NCBI RefSeq assembly: GCF_013410355.1
Contig: NZ_JACCFI010000001.1
Location: 3,286,001-3,350,000 of the forward strand
Direction of reading: 5' to 3'
DNA: 64,000 bases
Source: Agromyces hippuratus
GTDB taxonomy: Bacteria; Actinomycetota; Actinomycetes; Actinomycetales; Microbacteriaceae
Shown here: positions 17,004 to 26,440 of the stretch, in pieces
How positions within the stretch are numbered: position 1 is the first letter of the stretch
How the letters are laid out: each line of letters begins with the position of its first letter
Position numbers and translations under genes: made by a program
The notes under the pieces: model-generated
What the model was told of the DNA's origin: nothing
What the model saw: the letters and a program-made list of their open reading frames with translations, nothing else
The model's database searches: none

Positions 17004-18482
17004 GTGACCGAACCCACCGCTGAGACCCCCGCGCCGCCCGCGACCGACCCCGAGGCGACGAGCACCGCGACCGCGGCGGGCGCCGAGGCATCCGCTGCAC
17101 CGGTGGCGCCGGTCGCGCCGGCCGCGCCGGTGCCCGCATCGGGGCCGCTCTCGAAGCCGTACCGCTGGCTGTCGATCGGCATGTTCTCGCTCATCTTCCT
17201 CGCCGCGTTCGAGGCGATGGCCGTCACCACGATCATGCCGCTCGTGGCCGAGCAGCTCGACGGCGAGTCGCTCTTCGCGCTCGCCTTCGCCGTGCCGCTC
17301 GCCGCCGGCATCATCGGCATGGTCATCGCGGGCAACTGGACCGACCGCTCGGGGCCGATCCCGTCGCTCCTCGTCTCGGCCGCACTGTTCGTCGTCGGGC
17401 TCGTGATCGCCGGCACCGCGGTGAACATGGAGGTGTTCATCGTCGGCCGGTTCGTGCACGGCCTCTCGGGTGCCGCGGTCATCGTGCCCCTCTACGTGAT
17501 CGTCGGACGGGTCTACCCGTCGGAGCTCCGCGCCCGGGTGTTCGCCGGCTTCGCCGCGGCCTGGGTGATCCCGTCGATCATCGGCCCGGCGCTCGCCGGC
17601 GTCGTCGCCGAGACGTTCAGCTGGCACTGGGTCTTCCTCGGCGTCATCGTGCTCGTCGTGCCCGCCGCCGCGATGATGCTGCCGCCCGTGCTGCGGGTGC
17701 GCAGTCAGGTGCAGGGCGACCCGTCGGTGCAGTGGAGCATCAGCCGCGTGGGCTGGTCGGTGCTCGTGGCGGCCGCGGCGCTCGGCGTCTCGCTCGCGAA
17801 GGAGCTCGGCGACCCGTGGCGCTGGGTCGTCGCGATCGCCGCGATCGCGCTCGCCGCGTGGGCGGCTCGCCCGCTGCTGCCGCAGGGCACCCTGCGCGCG
17901 GCGCGCGGCATGCCGGCGACCGTGCTCTTGAAGCTCATCGTGGCGGGCGCGTTCTTCGGCAGCGAGATCTACCTGCCGTACCTCTTCATCGAGCGCTACG
18001 AGTTCTCGCCGAGCCTCGCCGGCGCGGTGCTCACCGGCGCGGGCGTCTCGTGGGCGGTCGCGTCGTGGCTGCAGGGGCGGCTCACCCGGGTGTCGAACAC
18101 GCAGGCCGTCGTGATCGGCACGATCCTGCTCGCGATCTCCCTCGCGATCGTGTTCGTCGTCGCCCTGTTCACGCTGGCGCCGGCGATCGCGTTCACGGCG
18201 TGGACGCTCGCGGGCGGTGCCATGGGCTTCATGTACCCGCGGTTCTCGGTCGCGGTGCTCGCCCTCTCGCCCGTCTCGGCACAGGGCTTCAACAGCGCGG
18301 CGCTGACGATCTCCGAGTCGCTCGGCGCGGCGATCGCGCTCGCGATCACGGCGCTCGTCTCGAGCGCGCTCGGCTCCGGCATGTTCGCCGCGGACTTCGC
18401 CGTGACGGTCGCGATCGCTTTGGTCGCCGTGCTGCTGGCCGGTCGGGTGCGACCGCTCGGCGCGTCATCGGGCACGAGCTGA
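17004..18482 (+). CDS. MFS transporter (drug-efflux type)
   Basis: 492 residues with a long Ala/Pro/Thr-rich cytoplasmic N-terminus (about 1-45), then about 14 hydrophobic spans. Motif A-like G-N-W-T-D-R-S-G follows span 2, and G-R-F-V-H-G-L-S-G-A lies in span 4. Layout fits DHA2-like proton-driven exporters, with substrates unknown. GTG 17004 is taken as start because the promoter just upstream places transcription initiation at or next to it. Control by a MerR/SoxR-type activator suggests induction by redox-active compounds or a toxic ligand that this pump removes. Confidence 0.88.
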   Translation: MTEPTAETPAPPATDPEATSTATAAGAEASAAPVAPVAPAAPVPASGPLSKPYRWLSIGMFSLIFLAAFEAMAVTTIMPLVAEQLDGESLFALAFAVPLAAGIIGMVIAGNWTDRSGPIPSLLVSAALFVVGLVIAGTAVNMEVFIVGRFVHGLSGAAVIVPLYVIVGRVYPSELRARVFAGFAAAWVIPSIIGPALAGVVAETFSWHWVFLGVIVLVVPAAAMMLPPVLRVRSQVQGDPSVQWSISRVGWSVLVAAAALGVSLAKELGDPWRWVVAIAAIALAAWAARPLLPQGTLRAARGMPATVLLKLIVAGAFFGSEIYLPYLFIERYEFSPSLAGAVLTGAGVSWAVASWLQGRLTRVSNTQAVVIGTILLAISLAIVFVVALFTLAPAIAFTAWTLAGGAMGFMYPRFSVAVLALSPVSAQGFNSAALTISESLGAAIALAITALVSSALGSGMFAADFAVTVAIALVAVLLAGRVRPLGASSGTS

Positions 18483-18509
18483 GCCCGGCGGCGTGCGCCG
18501 ACCCCGCCA

Positions 18510-18591
18510 TGTGACTGTCACACATCTCGATGGCGCGCGAAACGACGTCCGCATGCATAATGGAAGCGCCGCTGATGTGAACGTGCACATC
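18510..18591. promoter_or_regulatory. Two LacI-type operator candidates before the first LacI gene
   Basis: TGTGACTGTCACA (18510-18522) is a perfect 13-base palindrome. GATGTGAACGTGCACATC (18574-18591) is an 18-base palindrome with one mismatched pair. The second shares TGTGAACG..CACA with the site before gguA (19699-19712), so the adjacent LacI protein probably regulates itself and the importer. Confidence 0.55.
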
Positions 18592-18609
18592 GGGGTGAAC
18601 GGGTTGGCA

Positions 18610-19650
18610 GTGAATCCTGAGACTCCCAAAGGGCGGGCGCCCAGCATCCGTGATGTCGCGCGCCTGGCCGAGGTGTCGCACCAGACCGTCTCGCGGGTGC
18701 TGAACGACCATCCGAGCATCCGGCCCGAGACCAAGGAGCGCGTCCTCCTCGCCATGGAGACGCTGCAGTACCGGCCGAACCGGGCGGCACGAGCGCTGGT
18801 GACGAGCCGTTCGCACACCATCGGCGTACTGGCGGCGCGCAGCTCCGAGTACGGCCCTGCGACGAGCATCGCCGCGATCGAGGACGCCGCGCGGGAGCAC
18901 GGGTACTACGTCAACACCGCGAATCTCGCCAGCGTGACGCCGGAGGCCATCACCGACGCCCTCGAGCACCTCATGCTCCAGGCGATCGAAGGGCTCGTCG
19001 TCATCGCCCCGCAGGTGCGGGTCTTCGACGTGCTCGCCGCGGCGCCCATCGGCGTGCCGTTCGTGAGCCTGCAGTCCACCGGGCGGAGCGACCACCTCGC
19101 CCTCTCCGTGGACCAGGTGACGGGTGCGCGCCGCGCCACGCAGCACCTCGTGAGTCTCGGGCACCGCGAGATCGTGCACCTGGCCGGCCCGCAGGACTGG
19201 ATCGAGGCCGAGGCGCGCATGCGCGGATTCCTCGATGCGATCTACGATGCCGACCTCACGCTGCACCCGCCGATCCTCGGCGACTGGAGCGCCGACTTCG
19301 GGTACTTCGCGGGCCGCGAGCTCAGTCGCACCCGCGACTTCACCGCCGTGTTCGCAGCGAACGACCAGATGGCGATCGGCCTCATGCACGCGTTCCGCGA
19401 CGCCGGCCTCGACGTGCCGGGCGACATCAGCGTGGTCGGGTTCGACGACATCCCCGTGGCCCAGCATGTGTGGCCGCCGCTCACGACGGTGCACCAGGAC
19501 TTCCGCGAGGTCGGGCGCCGCGCGGTGGCCCTGCTCCTGAACCAGGTGCACGGGCGCGAGGTGCTCGAAGTCGAGGAGATCGTGCCGCGGCTCGTCGTCC
19601 GCGGCTCGTCGGCGAAGGCATCCGGCCGTCGACCCGTTATGCAAGCGTGA
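18610..19650 (+). CDS. LacI-family transcriptional regulator (importer regulator)
   Basis: About 346 residues. N-terminal LacI helix-turn-helix (S-I-R-D-V-A-R-L-A-E-V-S-H-Q-T-V-S-R-V-L-N), hinge around residue 50-60, then a periplasmic-binding-protein-like sugar domain ending F-D-D-I-P-V-A. It lies directly upstream of the GguA-GguB-ChvE-type importer, with matching operator-like palindromes before both, so it probably represses that operon until a sugar binds. The start is uncertain: GTG 18610 is used, GTG 18595 and TTG 18604 are in frame, and a longer frame to 18493 runs through the operator region and is unlikely. Shares the extended H-Q-T-V-S-R-V-L-N reading head with the other two LacI proteins of the window. 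Confidence 0.85.
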   Translation: MNPETPKGRAPSIRDVARLAEVSHQTVSRVLNDHPSIRPETKERVLLAMETLQYRPNRAARALVTSRSHTIGVLAARSSEYGPATSIAAIEDAAREHGYYVNTANLASVTPEAITDALEHLMLQAIEGLVVIAPQVRVFDVLAAAPIGVPFVSLQSTGRSDHLALSVDQVTGARRATQHLVSLGHREIVHLAGPQDWIEAEARMRGFLDAIYDADLTLHPPILGDWSADFGYFAGRELSRTRDFTAVFAANDQMAIGLMHAFRDAGLDVPGDISVVGFDDIPVAQHVWPPLTTVHQDFREVGRRAVALLLNQVHGREVLEVEEIVPRLVVRGSSAKASGRRPVMQA

Positions 19651-19660
19651 CTGACTCGGC

Positions 19661-19719
19661 TTGACAGCGCCGCAACTCGGATGCACCATTGGTCTCGATG
19701 TGAACGGTCACACGAGACC
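19661..19719 (+). promoter_or_regulatory. Promoter and LacI operator before gguA
   Basis: TTGACA (19661-19666), 17-base spacer, weak -10 CACCAT (19684-19689). Immediately downstream lies TGTGAACGGTCACA (19699-19712), nested in outer arms GGTCTCG (19691-19697) and CGAGACC (19713-19719). This is an ideal place for a repressor to block transcription. Confidence 0.6.
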
Positions 19720-19818
19720 GCACACAGGTACCGCCCCCGAACGAATGACATCGAGGTCGCACGTGAACCAGTCGCCGACGACACCCCTTGCGGACCCCCG
19801 CAGGTCGGGAGGCACCCG

Positions 19819-21363
19819 ATGATGCCGCAGCCGATTCTCGAGATGCGCTCCATCACCAAGGAGTTCCCCGGCGTGAAGGCGCTGTCGGAGGTCTCGCTGA
19901 CGGTGATGCCCGCCGAGATCCACGCGATCTGCGGCGAGAACGGCGCCGGCAAGTCGACCCTCATGAAGGTGCTCTCCGGGGTCTACCCGCACGGCACCTA
20001 CACCGGGCAGATCATCTTCCGGGGCGAGGAGGTGCAGTTCCGCGACATCCGCCAGAGCGAGAACGCCGGTATCGCGATCATCCACCAGGAGCTCGCGCTC
20101 ATCCCCGAGCTGTCGATCACCGAGAACATCTTCCTCGGCAACGAGATCAACCGCGGCGGTCGCATCGACTGGCGCGCGGCGAAGGTGCGGGCCATCGACC
20201 TGCTCGCACGAGTGGGGCTCGACGAAGACCCCGACACGCAGATCAAGCACCTCGGCGTCGGCAAGCAGCAGCTCGTCGAGATCGCGAAGGCGCTCGTCAA
20301 GGACGTGAAGCTCCTGATCCTCGACGAGCCGACGGCCGCCCTCAACGAAGACGACTCGCAGCACCTGCTCGACCTGATCCGCGGCCTGAAGGGCAAGGGC
20401 ATCGCGTCGATCATGATCTCGCACAAGCTCAACGAGATCGAAGCGGTCGCCGACGAGATCACGATCATCCGCGACGGCCACACGATCGAGACCCTCGACG
20501 TGCACGCCGGCGGCGTCGACGAGGACCGCATCATCCGCGGCATGGTCGGCCGCTCCCTCGAGAGCCGCTTCCCCGACCGCACCCCGCGCATCGGCGACGT
20601 GTTCTTCGAGGTGAAGGACTGGACGATCCAGCACCCGCAGGTGCCCGAGCGCCTCGTCGTGAAGGGCTCGAGCCTCAACGTGCGGCGCGGTGAGATCGTG
20701 GGACTCGCGGGGCTCATGGGCGCCGGGCGCACCGAGCTCGCGATGAGCATCTTCGGGCGCTCCTACGGCACGTACCTCTCGGGCACGATCGTGAAGGACG
20801 GCAAGGAGATCGTGCTGAAGGACGTCGAGTCGGCGATCGAGCACGGCCTCGCCTACGTCAGCGAAGACCGCAAGCAGCTCGGGCTGAACCTGCTCGACAC
20901 GATCAAGCGATCGATCGTCTCGGCGAAGCTCTCGAAGATCGCGAAGCGCGGCGTGGTCGACGACTCGCAGGAGTTCGGCATCGCGGAGGACTACCGCAAG
21001 CAGCTGCGCATCAAGACGCCGAGCGTCGACGCCGGCGTCTCCAAGCTCTCGGGCGGCAACCAGCAGAAGGTCGTGCTGGCGAAGTGGATGTTCACCGATC
21101 CCGACCTGCTCATCCTCGACGAGCCCACCCGCGGCATCGACGTCGGCGCCAAGTACGAGATCTACACGATCATCCAGTCGCTCGCGGCGCAGGGCAAGGG
21201 CGTGATCCTCATCTCGAGCGAGCTGCCCGAACTGCTCGGCATCGCCGACCGCATCTACACGGTCTTCGAAGGCCAGATCACCGACAACATCCCCGCATCC
21301 GAAGCGAACCCGGAGGCGCTCATGCGCAGCATGACCTCCGCCAAGAAGAAGGCGAACGCATGA
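19819..21363 (+). CDS. gguA: Monosaccharide ABC importer ATPase (GguA/MmsA type)
   Basis: 514 residues with two fused ABC domains, as usual for CUT2 sugar importers. The first domain has Walker [10 protein letters not shown] and Walker [12 protein letters not shown]. The second has the degenerate Walker A G-A-G-R-T-E-L typical of the class, a full L-S-G-G-N-Q-Q-K signature and [15 protein letters not shown] 19819 is chosen because GGGAGG lies 6 bases upstream; the longer frame back to 19681 crosses the operator. Couples ATP hydrolysis to uptake with GguB and ChvE. Probable substrates are arabinose, xylose, galactose or glucose, given the ara genes downstream. Confidence 0.9.
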   Translation: MMPQPILEMRSITKEFPGVKALSEVSLTVMPAEIHAICGENGAGKSTLMKVLSGVYPHGTYTGQIIFRGEEVQFRDIRQSENAGIAIIHQELALIPELSITENIFLGNEINRGGRIDWRAAKVRAIDLLARVGLDEDPDTQIKHLGVGKQQLVEIAKALVKDVKLLILDEPTAALNEDDSQHLLDLIRGLKGKGIASIMISHKLNEIEAVADEITIIRDGHTIETLDVHAGGVDEDRIIRGMVGRSLESRFPDRTPRIGDVFFEVKDWTIQHPQVPERLVVKGSSLNVRRGEIVGLAGLMGAGRTELAMSIFGRSYGTYLSGTIVKDGKEIVLKDVESAIEHGLAYVSEDRKQLGLNLLDTIKRSIVSAKLSKIAKRGVVDDSQEFGIAEDYRKQLRIKTPSVDAGVSKLSGGNQQKVVLAKWMFTDPDLLILDEPTRGIDVGAKYEIYTIIQSLAAQGKGVILISSELPELLGIADRIYTVFEGQITDNIPASEANPEALMRSMTSAKKKANA

Positions 21364-22715
21364 GCACCACGGCGAAGGACCCGGCCGCCCAGAAGAAGGG
21401 CGGGCTCTCCGACATCCGCAAGATCTTCGGAGGCGGCCAGTCCAGCCTCCGTCAGTTCGGCATCCTCGGCAGCCTCATCGTCATCATCGTGATCTTCCAG
21501 ATCTGGACGAACGGGCTGACGCTCTCCCCGACGAACCTGATCAACGTCGTCAACCAGTACTCCTACATCCTGATCCTCGCGATCGGCATGGTGATGGTCA
21601 TCATCATGGGCCACATCGACCTGTCGGTCGGCTCGGTCGCGGCGTTCACGGGCATCATCGTGGCGAAGTCGATGGCGGAGTGGAACTTCCCGTGGCCGCT
21701 CGCGATCCTCCTCGGCATCGCGGTCGGCGTGGCGATCGGCGCCTGGCAGGGCTTCTGGGTCGCGGTCATCGGGGTGCCCGCGTTCATCGTGACCCTCGCC
21801 GGCATGCTCATCTTCCGCGGCGGCAACCAGTTCATCGGACAGTCGACGACCACGCCGGTGCCGCAGGAGTTCGGCATGATCGGCGCCGGGTACCTGCCCG
21901 AGCTCGCACTGCCGTTCAACTTCAACGTGCTGACGATGCTGCTCGGTCTCGTCGGTGCCGGCTGGATCGTCTGGAACGAGATCCACCTGCGCCGCCAGCA
22001 GAAGAAGATGGGCTCCGACTCGGCGCCCGTCTGGGTGAGCGTCGTCAAGGTCATCGTGCTCGCAGGCGTCATCCTCTGGGCGGCCTGGCTCTTCGCCACC
22101 GGCCGCCCCGGCACGAGCTTCCCGATCTCGGGCATCATCCTCGTGGTGCTCGTCATCCTCTACTCGTTCATCACGCGCAACACGATCTTCGGCCGTCACA
22201 TCTACGCGGTCGGCGGCAACCGCCTCGCGGCGACGCTCTCGGGCGTCAAGGATCGCCGGGTCGACTTCTTCGTGATGATGAACATGTCCGTGCTCGCCTC
22301 CGTCGCCGGCATGATCTACGTCGCCCGCGCCACGGCATCGGGACCGCAGGACGGCAACGGCTGGGAGCTCGACGCCATCGCGGCCGTCTTCATCGGTGGC
22401 GCTGCGGTCTCGGGCGGCATCGGCACCGTCATCGGCTCGATCGTCGGTGGTCTCGTGATGGCCTTCCTCAACAACGGCCTGCAGCTCATCGGCGCCGGCG
22501 CCGACGTGGTGCAGATCATCAAGGGCCTCGTGCTCCTCCTCGCCGTCGGCGTCGACGTGTGGAGCAAGCGCCAGGGCCGCCCGTCGATCCTCGGGCTCTG
22601 GTCGGGTCGCCGCAAGGCGCGCCTCGAGACGCAGGCCCCCGACGAGGCGCCGACCGTCGCCCCCACCGGCCAGGCCAACGTGTCCTCGCTGCCCGAGGAC
22701 CTCACCCGGCGCTGA
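21360..22715 (+). CDS. gguB: Monosaccharide ABC importer permease (GguB/MmsB type)
   Basis: 451-residue CUT2 permease. About eight or more hydrophobic spans with the family motif [15 protein letters not shown], and the later segments [18 protein letters not shown] and [13 protein letters not shown]. The large cytoplasmic insert with the basic stretch R-R-Q-Q-K-K-M-G (about residue 210) is characteristic of GguB rather than of RbsC. The ATG overlaps the GguA stop (ATGA), so translation is coupled. Confidence 0.9.
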   Translation: MSTTAKDPAAQKKGGLSDIRKIFGGGQSSLRQFGILGSLIVIIVIFQIWTNGLTLSPTNLINVVNQYSYILILAIGMVMVIIMGHIDLSVGSVAAFTGIIVAKSMAEWNFPWPLAILLGIAVGVAIGAWQGFWVAVIGVPAFIVTLAGMLIFRGGNQFIGQSTTTPVPQEFGMIGAGYLPELALPFNFNVLTMLLGLVGAGWIVWNEIHLRRQQKKMGSDSAPVWVSVVKVIVLAGVILWAAWLFATGRPGTSFPISGIILVVLVILYSFITRNTIFGRHIYAVGGNRLAATLSGVKDRRVDFFVMMNMSVLASVAGMIYVARATASGPQDGNGWELDAIAAVFIGGAAVSGGIGTVIGSIVGGLVMAFLNNGLQLIGAGADVVQIIKGLVLLLAVGVDVWSKRQGRPSILGLWSGRRKARLETQAPDEAPTVAPTGQANVSSLPEDLTRR

Positions 22716-22792
22716 TGCGCCAGCAGCGGCATCCGCTCGAAATCGTCACCTCCGAGAAGTCCTGCAATTCCCATCGAGAAAGTGAAAGATCA

Positions 22793-23908
22793 ATGAAGAA
22801 AATCACTCTTGCGGCCACCGCGATCGCCGCAGTGGCAGCGCTGGCCCTGGCCGGCTGCTCGTCCGACCGCGGCGGAGAGGGCGGCGGTGAGACCGGTGCG
22901 GCCGGCTTCGCAGCCGACTCGACGATCGGCATCGCCCTGCCCGACAAGACGTCGGAGAACTGGGTGCTGGCCGGTGGTCTCTTCGAAGACGGCCTCGCCG
23001 ACGCCGGGTTCAAGGGCGACGTGCAGTACGCACCCGCCTCGAATACCGTCGCCGAGCAGCAGAACCAGATCTCGGCCATGGTCACCAACGGCGCGAAGGT
23101 CATCGTCATCGGTGCGAAGGACGGCAAGCAGCTCGGCACGCAGCTGCAGCAGGCCGCCGACGCCGGGGTCACGATCATCGCCTACGACCGCCTGATCGAG
23201 AACACGGAGAACGTCGACTACTACGTCGCGTTCGACAACTTCAAGGTCGGCGAGCTCCAGGGCCAGGCCCTGCTCGACGGTCTCGCCGCGCGTTCGGGCC
23301 ACGAGGCGCCGTGGAACGTCGAGCTCTTCTCGGGTTCGCCCGACGACGCCAACTCGGCCGTGTTCTTCGACGGCGCCATGAAGGTGCTGCAGCCGAAGAT
23401 CGATGACGGCACGCTCGTCGTCGTCTCGGGCCAGACCGACATCGCCCAGACCGCGACCCAGGGCTGGGAGGCCGAGAACGCCCAGAGCCGCATGGACTCG
23501 CTGCTCGCCGCGAACTACGGCGACAAGAACGTCGACGGCGTGCTCTCGCCGAACGACAACCTCGCTCGGGCGATCATCACCTCGACCAAGCAGGCCGGCA
23601 AGGACATCACGAAGGTGACCGTCACCGGTCAGGACTCCGAGGTCGAGTCGGTCAAGTCGATCATGGCGGGCGAGCAGTACTCGACCATCAACAAGGACAC
23701 CAACCTCCTCGTGGAGCAGACGATCAAGATGATCCAGCAGCTCCAGAAGGGCGAAGAGGTCGACGTCAACGACACCGAGCAGTACGACAACGGCGTGAAG
23801 GTCGTTCCCTCGTACCTGCTCGCCCCGGTCATCGTGACGAAGGAGAACGCGGCTGAGGCGTACGCCAACAACCCGAACCTCCTCGACATCGTGAACGCAG
23901 CGGGCTAG
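22793..23908 (+). CDS. chvE: Sugar-binding lipoprotein (ChvE type)
   Basis: 371 residues. Lipoprotein signal with lipobox L-A-G-C and lipidated C22, followed by a Gly-rich linker and a type I periplasmic-binding fold. Starts D-S-T-I-G-I-A-L-P-D-K-T-S-E-N-W, matching multiple-sugar-binding ChvE proteins. It delivers monosaccharides to GguAB at the outer face of the membrane. ATG 22793 is set by the signal peptide and a purine-rich GAAAG upstream; the longer open frame into gguB is a shadow. Gene order here is ATPase, permease, binding protein. A terminator follows at 23919-23961. Confidence 0.9.
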   Translation: MKKITLAATAIAAVAALALAGCSSDRGGEGGGETGAAGFAADSTIGIALPDKTSENWVLAGGLFEDGLADAGFKGDVQYAPASNTVAEQQNQISAMVTNGAKVIVIGAKDGKQLGTQLQQAADAGVTIIAYDRLIENTENVDYYVAFDNFKVGELQGQALLDGLAARSGHEAPWNVELFSGSPDDANSAVFFDGAMKVLQPKIDDGTLVVVSGQTDIAQTATQGWEAENAQSRMDSLLAANYGDKNVDGVLSPNDNLARAIITSTKQAGKDITKVTVTGQDSEVESVKSIMAGEQYSTINKDTNLLVEQTIKMIQQLQKGEEVDVNDTEQYDNGVKVVPSYLLAPVIVTKENAAEAYANNPNLLDIVNAAG

Positions 23909-23918
23909 TCACCTGCAG

Positions 23919-23961
23919 CACGACGGCCCTCGCTCCTCCGGGAGCGGGGGCCTTCGTCGTG
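23919..23961 (+). terminator. Terminator after chvE
   Basis: Long imperfect stem: CACGACGGCCC and CGCTCC on the left pair with GGAGCG and the segment ending TTCGTCGTG on the right, with a short TCCG loop. It lies 10 bases after the chvE stop and separates the importer operon from the ara operon. Confidence 0.75.
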
Positions 23962-24005
23962 TCACGGCGGCGGGCGGACGTTTCGCTCCTTGTCCTGCGA
24001 ACGGG

Positions 24006-24051
24006 TTGCTTCGCTCTTCGTTAGCGCTAACATGGCTTCGTTAGCGCTCAC
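24006..24051 (+). promoter_or_regulatory. araD promoter with two AraR/LacI-type operators
   Basis: TTGCTT (24006-24011), 16-base spacer, TAACAT (24028-24033). GTTAGCGCTAAC (24020-24031) is a perfect 12-bp palindrome overlapping the -10, and GTTAGCGCTCAC (24040-24051) lies one 20-bp step downstream (two helical turns). The same AGCGCT core and AGCGCTAACAT segment occur at the ytfQ promoter (29322-29354). Confidence 0.7.
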
Positions 24052-24077
24052 AATGCCTGGCAGACGAAGGAGTCGAC

Positions 24078-24782
24078 ATGGAATTCGCGCCCGAGATCGA
24101 GGCGGCGATCGCGCACGTGCGCGACGACGTCGCGAGGCTGCACGCCGAGCTGACCCGCTACGGGCTCGTCGTCTGGACGGGCGGCAACGTCTCGGGCCGC
24201 GTGCCCGGCGCCGAGCTGTTCGTGATCAAGCCCTCGGGCGTGGCCTACGACGACCTCGCGCCCGAGAACATGATCCTCTGCACGCTCGACGGCGAGGTGG
24301 TCCCGGGTTCGGCAGGTTCCGACCGGCACCCCTCGAGCGACACCGCGGCGCATGCCTACGTGTACCGCAACCTGCCCGAGGTCGGCGGAGTCGTGCACAC
24401 CCACTCGACCTTCGCCGTCGCCTGGGCGGCGCGCGGCGAGGAGATCCCCTGCGTCGTCACCGCGATGGCCGACGAGTTCGGCGGCCCGGTTCCGGTCGGC
24501 CCGTTCGCGGTCATCGGCGACGACTCGATCGGCCGCGGCATCGTGGAGACCCTCCGGGGCCACCGTTCGCGCGCGGTGCTCATGCGCAACCACGGGCCGT
24601 TCACGATCGGGGCGGATGCCGCGGACGCGGTGAAGGCGGCCGTCATGCTCGAGGACGTCGCGCGCAGCGTGCACTACGCCCGCGAGGCCGGGCCACTCGT
24701 GCCGATCCCGCAGGATGCGATCGACCGGCTCTTCGACCGGTACCAGAAGGTGTACGGGCAGACCGGGGAGGCCGGGCGATGA
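24078..24782 (+). CDS. araD: L-ribulose-5-phosphate 4-epimerase
   Basis: Class II aldolase-fold, metal-dependent epimerase that converts L-ribulose 5-phosphate to D-xylulose 5-phosphate, the last step of L-arabinose catabolism. 234 residues. Signature segments are V-W-T-G-G-N-V-S-G-R, I-K-P-S-G-V, P-S-S-D-T-A-A-H, the metal-binding H-T-H-S-T-F-A and M-R-N-H-G-P-F. GAAGGAG precedes the ATG at 24078. First gene of the araD-araB-araA-regulator operon, overlapping araB by four bases. Confidence 0.93.
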   Translation: MEFAPEIEAAIAHVRDDVARLHAELTRYGLVVWTGGNVSGRVPGAELFVIKPSGVAYDDLAPENMILCTLDGEVVPGSAGSDRHPSSDTAAHAYVYRNLPEVGGVVHTHSTFAVAWAARGEEIPCVVTAMADEFGGPVPVGPFAVIGDDSIGRGIVETLRGHRSRAVLMRNHGPFTIGADAADAVKAAVMLEDVARSVHYAREAGPLVPIPQDAIDRLFDRYQKVYGQTGEAGR

Positions 24783-26395
24783 CCGACTCCACGAGCCCGC
24801 GGCATCCGGATGACGCGCGCACGGCGATACTCGACGGGCGCACCTCGCTCGGCATCGAGTTCGGCTCGACGCGCATCAAGGCGTGCCTCGTCGGCGAGGA
24901 TCCGACCGAGGTGCTCGCCGTCGGCGGCCACGAATGGGAGAACCGGTTCGAGGGTCGCGTCTGGACCTACTCGCTGGCCGACGTGTGGTCGGGGCTGCAG
25001 GCGGCGTACGCCGATCTCGTCGCCGACGCGCGCCGACGTCATGGCGTGGTGCCGCAGCGGTTCGGCGCCGTCGGCATCTCGGCGATGATGCACGGTTACC
25101 TCGCCTTCGACGCGGATGACGAGCTGCTCGTGCCGTTCCGCACGTGGCGCAACACCTCGACCGGCCCGGCCGCGGCCGAACTCAGCTATCGGTTCGGCCG
25201 CAACATCCCGCTGCGGTGGTCGATCGCCCACCTCCATCAGGCGATCCTCGATGGGGAGTCGCACGTTCCCGACCTCCGGTTCGTCACGACCCTCGCGGGC
25301 TATGTGCACTGGCGACTGACCGGACGCAAGGTGCTCGGCGTCGGCGATGCGTCGGGGATGTTCCCCATCGGCTCGACGACGGGCGACTACGACGCGGGGC
25401 TCGTCGCCACGTACGACGCCCTCGTGACCGATCGCGCGCCCGGACTCCGCCTCGCCGAGCTGCTGCCAGAGGTGCTCCGGGCGGGGGAGGACGCCGGCAC
25501 GCTCACCACGGCGGGGGCCGCGCTGCTCGATCCGTCGGGCGCGCTGCGGCCGGGCGCCAGGTTCTGCCCGCCCGAAGGCGACGCCGGCACCGGCATGGTC
25601 GCCACGAACTCGGTCGCGCCCCGCACCGGCAACGTCAGCGCGGGCACGTCGATCTTCGCGATGGTCGTGCTCGAACGCCCGCTCGCGCACGCGCACCACG
25701 AGCTCGACCTCGTGACCACCCCGGCGGGCGACTCGGTCGCGATGGTGCACTGCAACAACGGCGCCAGCGAGCTCGCGGCCTGGGTCGGCTTGTTCTCCGA
25801 GTTCGCCGTCGCGGCCCGAGCACCGGTCGGCACGGATGCCGCATACGATGCGCTCTTCCGTTCGGCTCTCGAGGGCGAGGCCGATGCGGGCGGCCTGCTC
25901 GCCTACAACCACCTCGCGGGTGAGCCCATCGCGGGCCTGTCGGAAGGTCGCCCGCTCATCGTGCGCACGCCCGACAGTCGACTGACCCTCGCGAACTTCA
26001 TGCGCGCACAGCTCTACGGGGTCTTCGGCACCCTGGCGCTCGGCATGAGCGTGCTCGCCGGGGAGGGCGTCGAACTCGACCGGATGTACGCGCACGGCGG
26101 CATCTTCCGAACCGCGGGCATCGCGCAGCGCTTCCTCGCCGGAGCGCTCGATGCGCCCGTCACCGTCGGCGCGACCGCGTCGGAGGGCGGGGCATGGGGC
26201 ATCGCCGTGCTCGCGTCCTACCTGTCGGCGTCCGGCGACCAGGATCTCGGCACCTACCTGCGGGATCGCGTGTTCGCCGGCGCCGCGTTCGACACCGTCG
26301 ACCCGGTGCCCGACGACGTCGCGGGCTTCGCGGTCTTCCTCGACCGCTATCGGGCCGGCCTGGCAGCAGAGGCCGCTGCCGTCGAAGCGCTCTGA
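24779..26395 (+). CDS. araB: FGGY-family carbohydrate kinase, probable L-ribulokinase
   Basis: 538 residues, two FGGY actin-like ATPase domains. The phosphate-binding start is G-I-E-F-G-S-T-R-I-K, and G-N-V-S-A-G-T-S-I-F-A lies near residue 290. Position between araD and araA makes ribulokinase (ribulose to ribulose 5-phosphate) the natural role. By eye it is not close to E. coli AraB and looks like a separate FGGY branch, so substrate is assigned from context. ATG 24779 overlaps the araD stop; a longer open frame upstream is an araD shadow. Confidence 0.82.
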   Translation: MTDSTSPRHPDDARTAILDGRTSLGIEFGSTRIKACLVGEDPTEVLAVGGHEWENRFEGRVWTYSLADVWSGLQAAYADLVADARRRHGVVPQRFGAVGISAMMHGYLAFDADDELLVPFRTWRNTSTGPAAAELSYRFGRNIPLRWSIAHLHQAILDGESHVPDLRFVTTLAGYVHWRLTGRKVLGVGDASGMFPIGSTTGDYDAGLVATYDALVTDRAPGLRLAELLPEVLRAGEDAGTLTTAGAALLDPSGALRPGARFCPPEGDAGTGMVATNSVAPRTGNVSAGTSIFAMVVLERPLAHAHHELDLVTTPAGDSVAMVHCNNGASELAAWVGLFSEFAVAARAPVGTDAAYDALFRSALEGEADAGGLLAYNHLAGEPIAGLSEGRPLIVRTPDSRLTLANFMRAQLYGVFGTLALGMSVLAGEGVELDRMYAHGGIFRTAGIAQRFLAGALDAPVTVGATASEGGAWGIAVLASYLSASGDQDLGTYLRDRVFAGAAFDTVDPVPDDVAGFAVFLDRYRAGLAAEAAAVEAL

Positions 26396-26440
26396 CCGGC
26401 GCAGCCCGATCCATTCACCCTTCGTTTCAAGGAGATCCGC

